NCBI GenBank assembly: GCA_047611425.1
Contig: JBLFWJ010000100.1
Location: 1 to 12,380, forward strand
Length of the DNA stretch: 12,380 nucleotides
Direction: 5' to 3'
DNA from: JBLFWJ01 sp047611425
Lineage (GTDB): Bacteria > Bacteroidota > Bacteroidia > UBA10329
A program made the position numbers and the translations under genes. Shown piece after piece: positions 7,856 through 12,380 of this stretch. Under the pieces are notes generated by a model that was given only the letters and a program-made list of their open reading frames with translations, did not search any database and was not told the origin of the DNA. How positions within the stretch are numbered: the first letter of the stretch is position 1; every line of letters starts with the position of its first letter.

Positions 7856-8953
7856 TTAATTTTTGACGATTCGCTTGGTTGTTGTACCAGAATTGCTGAT
7901 TACACGTAGCAAGTATATACCGGATCGATCATCACTGAGGTCGAGCAATGTCTTCGTTCCAAGGTTGACCTGCTCAGAGTGAAAAACTCTCCCTGAAAGG
8001 TCAGTTATTTCTAATCTGGAACCAGCTATTAGACCACTGATTTCAAATATTCCCGAACTTGGGTTTGGCCAAACTCTTAGGTTACTCAAATCGGCATTGG
8101 CGATTCCAACTGGATTTACGGTTACATCCAGGTCAGATATTCCGTAGCAACCACCATCAGTCAATTCAACCTGAATGTTACCCGTTGGACTTCCGTCCCA
8201 CTCAACGGTAACAGCATTAGTTCCTTGGCCGCCAGTAATTGTTCCATTGGTAACCGACCAGTTGTAAGTTACATCTGGGTTGGAAGCCACCGAATAATTT
8301 TCGTTCATAAATGGGTCTGGATTGACTTCTCCGGCTACAACCGCATTTATCGTACTATATCCAGGAAGTACGTGTAACTCTTGATCAATAAGAAGTTCAC
8401 CACCTCCAACGCCCGGATCTACCGTGCTAATCCAAGATCCAGTGGCTATGATAATACTGATATCAGGTACCGAACCAGCTATTCTTGCGTCAACATGAAA
8501 GGTCAATGGATAAACGCCATCGTTATTTGGGCCGCCATTAAGTAGCGCATCCCAATCACCACCACTACCGTACACAAATGCACAACCTAAGGCAGATGTT
8601 TGGTTTGGAATCAGCCCAGAATTAAGCCAAAGGCCAAAAGGGGAACCTGCGGTGGCAGAAGCCATTACATCGGTTTCAAATGTCAATCCGGCTGGCAAAC
8701 CATCAATGGAATTGACCTGCATAGCGTCAAAGTAAAGCGTGACGTTACCTACAATCGGAATGTTCTGAACAAACGTATCTGTGAGGCTAACAATTGTTTT
8801 AGCCGCAATCAAATCACAACTTGGTTCTAACGGTGTTACGGGGTAAATACCAGGTGCCTCGCCAGAAAATGAGCCATCAGGCGTACAGGTTTGAGCAAAG
8901 CCTGAGAAGCTCAAGGTTGCTGCTAAAATGGATAGAGTAAAGTTTTTGATCAT
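7856..8953 (-). CDS. Secreted protein with T9SS type A C-terminal sorting domain
   Basis: A 365-residue exported protein. Residues 1-20 are a signal peptide (cleavage around GFA-QT). The C-terminal about 80 residues are a type IX secretion type A sorting domain: NLRVWPNPSSGIFEI (291-305), LEITDLSGRVF (314-324), DRSGIYLLRV (342-351) and a final KRIVKN. This domain directs passage through the T9SS outer-membrane pore and is normally removed as the protein is released or anchored to the surface. Residues about 205-282 look like a PKD/Ig-like domain (DVTYNWSVTNGTITGGQG, then VEWDGSPTGNIQVELTD). The N-terminal domain (about 22-197), rich in Gly, Asn and Asp, begins with TCTPDGSFSGEAPGIYP and contains Cys23, Cys46, Cys124 but no catalytic motif that I recognise. 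Function is unknown; adhesion or a structural surface role is a guess. The DUF4837 gene ends 54 nt upstream on the same strand, and a strong terminator follows. Confidence 0.88.
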   Translation of the reverse strand: MIKNFTLSILAATLSFSGFAQTCTPDGSFSGEAPGIYPVTPLEPSCDLIAAKTIVSLTDTFVQNIPIVGNVTLYFDAMQVNSIDGLPAGLTFETDVMASATAGSPFGLWLNSGLIPNQTSALGCAFVYGSGGDWDALLNGGPNNDGVYPLTFHVDARIAGSVPDISIIIATGSWISTVDPGVGGGELLIDQELHVLPGYSTINAVVAGEVNPDPFMNENYSVASNPDVTYNWSVTNGTITGGQGTNAVTVEWDGSPTGNIQVELTDGGCYGISDLDVTVNPVGIANADLSNLRVWPNPSSGIFEISGLIAGSRLEITDLSGRVFHSEQVNLGTKTLLDLSDDRSGIYLLRVISNSGTTTKRIVKN

Positions 8954-8970
8954 ATCGATTGTGTTTTGAT

Positions 8971-8978
8971 CAAAGGTA
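8971..8978 (-). promoter_or_regulatory. Candidate -7 box for the T9SS-sorted protein gene
   Basis: The minus strand reads TACCTTTG, an exact match to the Bacteroidota TAnnTTTG box, 17 nt before the ATG at 8953. A TTG lies 15 nt upstream, slightly closer than the usual 17-23 nt spacing. The box overlaps a palindrome TTTGATCAAA (8965-8974). It would give this gene its own start in addition to any read-through from the DUF4837 gene. Confidence 0.4.
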
Positions 8979-9007
8979 ATACTCCAATCAAACCAATTGA
9001 TATGTGG

Positions 9008-9982
9008 CTAACTAAGCCGAGTGCTGGCCAGAATGGCCTCAAGCTGGCGCATGTAATTCCGTTTGTCCTTTCCGGGTGCAAACAGGAAAGTGTGGACGTA
9101 GATTACTCGGTTAAAACGTTCGTCAAGTAATGCTCGGCACACAAAAGAGCCGCCCATAATACCACCTTCCAAATCCCACAAACCACGTAGTTCACTGGCG
9201 TATCTATCTGCCAATTCAGTCTCGGTGTATTGAACAGGATAAACGGTGTTGATCTTCATGAAGGAGCCCTTATTCGGCCCTGGAACCACTCGTTCCGTAA
9301 ACATATTCATCACCGCTGCCATCATATGTGGCGAGAACGTGCTGTCTCTCGCGTATGGTTCAGTGTATACCAGAATGCTTTGTGTCACATCCTTTGTTTG
9401 ATACCGAATCCATTGTACATCTTCTTCTTTTCGAACGATGGAATATCCCTTCGGGATGTCCAATGTCACGCCCAAATCACTCTTCAACGTGGTGATAGCT
9501 TCTTCGTTTTTCTGAGCGCGGTAACTCACCAGCGTGCGTTCCTCTTCTGCAGCTAGATAATGATCGATCACTTTGTCGGATCGCTTTAAGAAGAGTTCCT
9601 CAATTGTCTTTTCATCAGGCCCCGAAACCTCAATTACAGTTTGTGGTTTTGCCCAAACATTCTTTCTCATCTTAAGCCTTGGCTCAAGCGTATCGTTGAT
9701 GTTGAAGACGATTACATTTCGATGTGTTTTGAAAATGCTGCTGAACGCACTTGGTCGTATTTGAACCACGTCAAACATGGGTTCTGGCTGAGGCAAACCA
9801 TATACACTTGCCGTAAGCGCGCTGAAAACGGTGTCTCCCAAATGGCCTTCCCAAATGGGGTCTTTGATAACAACAACCAATTCGTTGGCTCTGCCAGTTA
9901 CACCGGGCAAAGGCATTTTTGGTGCATCACATGCAGCAAAGAATAAGAGGAAAGTAAATGCGGTTATGAGCGAGGGTTTCAT
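9008..9982 (-). CDS. DUF4837 family lipoprotein
   Basis: A 324-residue protein that I recognise as the DUF4837 family of Bacteroidota. It starts with a lipoprotein signal peptide whose lipobox is LLFFAAC (Cys18 as the lipidated residue), so it should be anchored in the inner or outer membrane facing the periplasm. Family features include GRANELVVVIKDPIWEGHLGD (30-50), LPQPEP (63-68), the RNVIVF strand (88-93) and GSFVCRALLDERFNRVIYVH towards the C-terminus. No catalytic residues are known for the family and no function is established. Its ATG overlaps the stop of the lytic transglycosylase gene by four bases (ATGA at 9979-9982), which strongly suggests one transcript and coupled translation, and so a role in cell-wall or envelope maintenance. 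That last step is inference from context only. Confidence 0.87.
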   Translation of the reverse strand: MKPSLITAFTFLLFFAACDAPKMPLPGVTGRANELVVVIKDPIWEGHLGDTVFSALTASVYGLPQPEPMFDVVQIRPSAFSSIFKTHRNVIVFNINDTLEPRLKMRKNVWAKPQTVIEVSGPDEKTIEELFLKRSDKVIDHYLAAEEERTLVSYRAQKNEEAITTLKSDLGVTLDIPKGYSIVRKEEDVQWIRYQTKDVTQSILVYTEPYARDSTFSPHMMAAVMNMFTERVVPGPNKGSFMKINTVYPVQYTETELADRYASELRGLWDLEGGIMGGSFVCRALLDERFNRVIYVHTFLFAPGKDKRNYMRQLEAILASTRLS

Positions 9983-11427
9983 CCGATTTTTAATCGACTA
10001 CCCACTTTCAACGTTGTGTTGCTGGAGATGTTGTTCAACTTCAACAGCTCATTAATGGAAACCCCAGTGTTCTTTGCAATTCCCCAAAGCGTGTCACCTT
10101 TTCTTACTGTGTGATAACCCTTTGGCGTTGGTGTTGAACTCTTTTTTGAGGCCGTGGTGTTGGCGGTTCCCTGTTGGGAGTAAACCACCAATCTTTGCCC
10201 TTCTCGAATCAGGTTTCCTCGGATGTTATTCCAGTCTCTCAACTCGGAAACCCGACAACGATACTTCGAAGCAATCCCACCCAAAGTCTCACCATATCTC
10301 ACTTTGTGGGTCTTGCGAGTTTCGGCCATTAGGTTATTCTGATCCGCAAAGGCCAGGTTCAAATCCTCTTCATCCATCTGATAAATCTCCTTCTCATTGG
10401 AAACGAAAACACCAATCTTATCCTTTGGAAGAACCAATGGATATCCATGCTTGGTTGGAGGAATCACATTCCTTCTATACATCGGATTCAAGAACGTAAT
10501 TTCATCCAACGGAACATTCAACATAGCTGAAAGAGATTGCAAATCCAATCGCTTGGTCACCATAACCGTGTCGGTTTCGGCAAAGAAATAGTCAGGTGCT
10601 TCTGGATAGATCTTATGCTCTTTGGCATAGTTCATCACGTAATTCACGGCAATAAATGCCGGTACATATCCTCTGGTTTCACGAGGAAGGAATGGACGTA
10701 CTTCCCAGTAATCGCGCTTACCTCCTGATCGTCTGATTGCTTTATTCAAAGTACCAGGCCCACCATTGTATGCGGCCAAAACCATATTGTAATCCCCGAA
10801 CATGGAGTATAGGAATTGGAAGTATTCGCAAGCCGCTTTTGTCGCCATAAATGGATCACGTCTTTCATCCACATAAGAAGTTGAATTCAGATCGTAGATC
10901 TTGCCAGTTCTGTACATAAACTGCCACAATCCCATAGCACCAGAACGTGATTTGGCAGTTGGGTTTAAGGCTGATTCAACAATCGCCAAATATTTGAATT
11001 CCAAGGGAAGATCGTACAGATCCAGCATTTCCTCAAACATTGGAAAGTAGTATTCTGCCAATCCGAGCATTCGCCCAACCTTGATTCGGTTTTTCTTGGT
11101 GTAAGCATGTATGTAATTCTTCACCGAGCGGTTGAAAGCCAGATGAAACGGTGTTTCGCTATCTAAAACTTTTAGCCTTGCTTCGTAAATGGAGTCAGGA
11201 AACTCAACCGTTTCTGAGGTCATCCATTCCTTCAACGGCTTCCGATCTCTTTCATCCAAGAGGTCCGATCCTTCCAAAAATTTTGCTGTGTACATGCTAT
11301 CCAGCATGGCCAAAACCGGATCATCGGCCAATATTCTCACACTATCCTCGGTTGTTTGCTCAGAACTATCCTGTGCGAAAGCAGTGGTAAGTGCGATCAA
11401 AAATCCGATGGTCAATAATAATCTCAT
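9979..11427 (-). CDS. MltD-like membrane-associated lytic murein transglycosylase with LysM repeats
   Basis: A 482-residue periplasmic enzyme that cleaves the MurNAc-GlcNAc bond of peptidoglycan, forming 1,6-anhydro ends. Residues 1-18 are a signal peptide (AFA-QD), with no lipobox Cys. The catalytic SLT/GH23 domain spans about 125-260: LEFKYLAIVESALNP with the general acid Glu151, then SGAMGLWQFM (162-171), the AYNGGPG motif (219-225) and RETRGYVPAFIAVNY (249-263). Two clear LysM domains follow, THKVRYGETLGGIASKY (373-389) and YHTVRKGDTLWGIAK (438-452), both peptidoglycan-binding. Residues about 290-335 (LDLQSLSAMLNVPLDEITFL and later YPLVLPK) look like a degenerate LysM-like module. A Thr/Ser/Lys-rich linker (421-437) separates the two clear LysM domains. 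The ATG at 11427 opens into the signal peptide. The gene probably has its own promoter (-7 match at 11453-11460) and is followed by the coupled DUF4837 gene. The symbol mltD fits the domain plan but orthology is not shown. Confidence 0.92.
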   Translation of the reverse strand: MRLLLTIGFLIALTTAFAQDSSEQTTEDSVRILADDPVLAMLDSMYTAKFLEGSDLLDERDRKPLKEWMTSETVEFPDSIYEARLKVLDSETPFHLAFNRSVKNYIHAYTKKNRIKVGRMLGLAEYYFPMFEEMLDLYDLPLEFKYLAIVESALNPTAKSRSGAMGLWQFMYRTGKIYDLNSTSYVDERRDPFMATKAACEYFQFLYSMFGDYNMVLAAYNGGPGTLNKAIRRSGGKRDYWEVRPFLPRETRGYVPAFIAVNYVMNYAKEHKIYPEAPDYFFAETDTVMVTKRLDLQSLSAMLNVPLDEITFLNPMYRRNVIPPTKHGYPLVLPKDKIGVFVSNEKEIYQMDEEDLNLAFADQNNLMAETRKTHKVRYGETLGGIASKYRCRVSELRDWNNIRGNLIREGQRLVVYSQQGTANTTASKKSSTPTPKGYHTVRKGDTLWGIAKNTGVSINELLKLNNISSNTTLKVGSRLKIG

Positions 11428-11452
11428 GTGCTCGTAACGGTAATATATTGCG

Positions 11453-11460
11453 CAAAATTA
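11453..11460 (-). promoter_or_regulatory. Candidate -7 box for the lytic transglycosylase gene
   Basis: The minus strand reads TAATTTTG followed by CGC, the same 11 bases as before the TonB-dependent receptor gene and a full match to the TAnnTTTG box. It lies 25 nt before the ATG at 11427. A TTTA about 23 nt further upstream is a poor -33 candidate. No classical terminator for gatA was found between 11461 and 11521; a perfect inverted repeat CAACAG-T-CTGTTG (11506-11518) lies there but has no T-run. Confidence 0.45.
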
Positions 11461-11521
11461 TGCGGCAAAGATCTAATACGTGTTAAAGACTCTCAGAGTT
11501 TTACACAACAGTCTGTTGCTG

Positions 11522-12380
11522 TTACGCCAGAGAATGGGCAGCAGCAAAAGCTTCCGACTCCTTGAATTTCGGTGCCATCACTTGCATTGAGAATGGCAAT
11601 CCATCCGAGTTGTTGCCAATAGGGAATGAAATGGCTGGAATACCAGCTAAGTTGGCCATTACAGTGTAGATGTCTTCCAAGTACATTTTGATCGGATCAT
11701 CTGCATTTGCCCCGAATTTAAATGCCACATCGGGCGTGGTTGGGGAGATGATAAAGTCGTGATCCTTGAAGATCTCGTCAACTTTTTCTGAAACCAATCG
11801 TCTCACTTTTTGCGCTTTGCTGTAGTACGCATCGTAGTATCCAGCTGAAAGAACAAACGTTCCGAGCATGATTCTTCGCTTCACTTCTGGTCCAAAACCT
11901 TCCGCTCGCGAGAGTTTGTAGGTTGATTCCAGATCGTGGGCTTTCTCACTTCGGTAGCCGTATCGCATCCCGTCAAATCGGGAAAGATTGGATGATGCTT
12001 CGGCTGTGGTCAGAACGTAATATGTTGGAACCATCTGATCCAAGTAAGGAAAGTCGACAGCTGTTATTTCATGGCCGTCTGCTTTAAGCTGATCGACCTT
12101 GGCCATGAATCCAGCTTTCACTACCGGATTCAACCCGTCCATTTCAATAGTCTGCTTGAGGTAAGCGAAACGCTTTTTCCCTTCCAATTTAGTAGCGGTA
12201 GAAAAAGACTCTACCGGTCTCGAACTGCAAGTCGCATCAAAGTCATCTCCACCGGAAATTACCTCAGTAACCAAGGCGGCATCGTCCATGGACTTTGCAA
12301 ATGGCCCAATTTGATCGAATGAAGAAGCGTAGGCAATCAATCCATATCTCGAAACTCGACCGTAAGTTGGTTTTACACCT
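11522..12380 (-). CDS. gatA: Glutamyl-tRNA(Gln)/aspartyl-tRNA(Asn) amidotransferase subunit A, C-terminal part
   Basis: The last 285 codons of an amidase-signature protein whose 5' part lies beyond the right edge. The frame is open to base 12379, and the visible sequence begins GVKPTYGRVSRYGLIAYASS, which in GatA follows closely after the second catalytic Ser; the Lys-Ser-Ser triad is thus outside the window. Diagnostic GatA segments follow: FGPEVKRRIMLGTFVLSAGY, DAYYSKAQKVRRLV, SPTTPDVAF, YLEDIYTVMANLAGIPAISF and GLPFSMQVMAP. The protein ends near the expected place. GatA releases ammonia from glutamine or asparagine, and the GatCAB complex uses it to amidate misacylated Glu-tRNA(Gln) or Asp-tRNA(Asn) in the cytoplasm. 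An ATG at 12340 is internal, not the start. gatB and gatC are not visible. The downstream transglycosylase gene, 94 nt away, has its own promoter match, so the two need not form one operon. Confidence 0.93.
   Translation of the reverse strand, partial: GVKPTYGRVSRYGLIAYASSFDQIGPFAKSMDDAALVTEVISGGDDFDATCSSRPVESFSTATKLEGKKRFAYLKQTIEMDGLNPVVKAGFMAKVDQLKADGHEITAVDFPYLDQMVPTYYVLTTAEASSNLSRFDGMRYGYRSEKAHDLESTYKLSRAEGFGPEVKRRIMLGTFVLSAGYYDAYYSKAQKVRRLVSEKVDEIFKDHDFIISPTTPDVAFKFGANADDPIKMYLEDIYTVMANLAGIPAISFPIGNNSDGLPFSMQVMAPKFKESEAFAAAHSLA

Noticed and set aside
8965..8974. Palindrome TTTGATCAAA overlapping the -7 box of the T9SS protein gene.
   Set aside because: A single ten-base palindrome in AT-rich intergenic DNA, with no second copy and no regulator nearby, is not enough to call an operator.
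11506..11518. Perfect inverted repeat CAACAG-T-CTGTTG downstream of gatA.
   Set aside because: It has a one-base centre and no T-run, so it is a poor terminator; no evidence marks it as an operator.
1..12380. Possible defence, mobile or otherwise new multi-gene system.
   Set aside because: Every intact gene belongs to a recognisable envelope, secretion or translation family, and no transposase, nuclease, reverse transcriptase, repeat array or toxin-antitoxin pair was seen.

Overview
The window looks like chromosomal DNA from a member of the Bacteroidota, most likely Flavobacteriia or Flavobacteriales. The evidence is a secreted protein with a type IX secretion (T9SS) type A C-terminal sorting domain, a remnant of a second large T9SS-type surface protein, a TonB-dependent receptor with a carboxypeptidase-regulatory-like N-terminal domain, a DUF4837 lipoprotein, no Shine-Dalgarno sites, and matches to the Bacteroidota -7 promoter box (TAnnTTTG). 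Genus cannot be judged from this. I recognised no insertion sequence, tRNA, rRNA, CRISPR array or phage gene.

Left part (1-6770), mostly cell-envelope genes. The window opens inside a small outer-membrane beta-barrel protein (+). It is followed 39 nt later by a penicillin-acylase-family Ntn hydrolase (+), which starts at TTG and has no visible export signal. Six bases past its stop, a TonB-dependent receptor (-) ends convergently. That receptor is divergent from a serine hydrolase of the beta-lactamase family (+), and the two share a 123-nt intergenic region.

Middle part (6771-7800), a gene graveyard. About 190 nt with no recognisable content precede a short plus-strand remnant of a T9SS-type surface protein. 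Tail to tail with it lies a minus-strand remnant of a polytopic GT-C-like membrane protein. That remnant appears to have lost its middle in frame, and its TTG start sits directly behind a strong terminator.

Right part (7804-12380), all minus strand. In transcription order these are gatA (3' part only; it carries neither catalytic serine), a MltD-like lytic transglycosylase with LysM repeats, a DUF4837 lipoprotein whose start overlaps the transglycosylase stop by ATGA, a T9SS-sorted secreted protein, and a rho-independent terminator. The transglycosylase and DUF4837 genes are very probably one transcription unit and may act together at the cell wall.

I found no convincing new multi-gene system. 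The points most worth a second look are the double remnant at 6965-7798, the leaderless penicillin-acylase homologue, a Lys/Arg-rich insert in the TonB-dependent receptor, and matching -7 boxes with unusually short leaders before two envelope genes.
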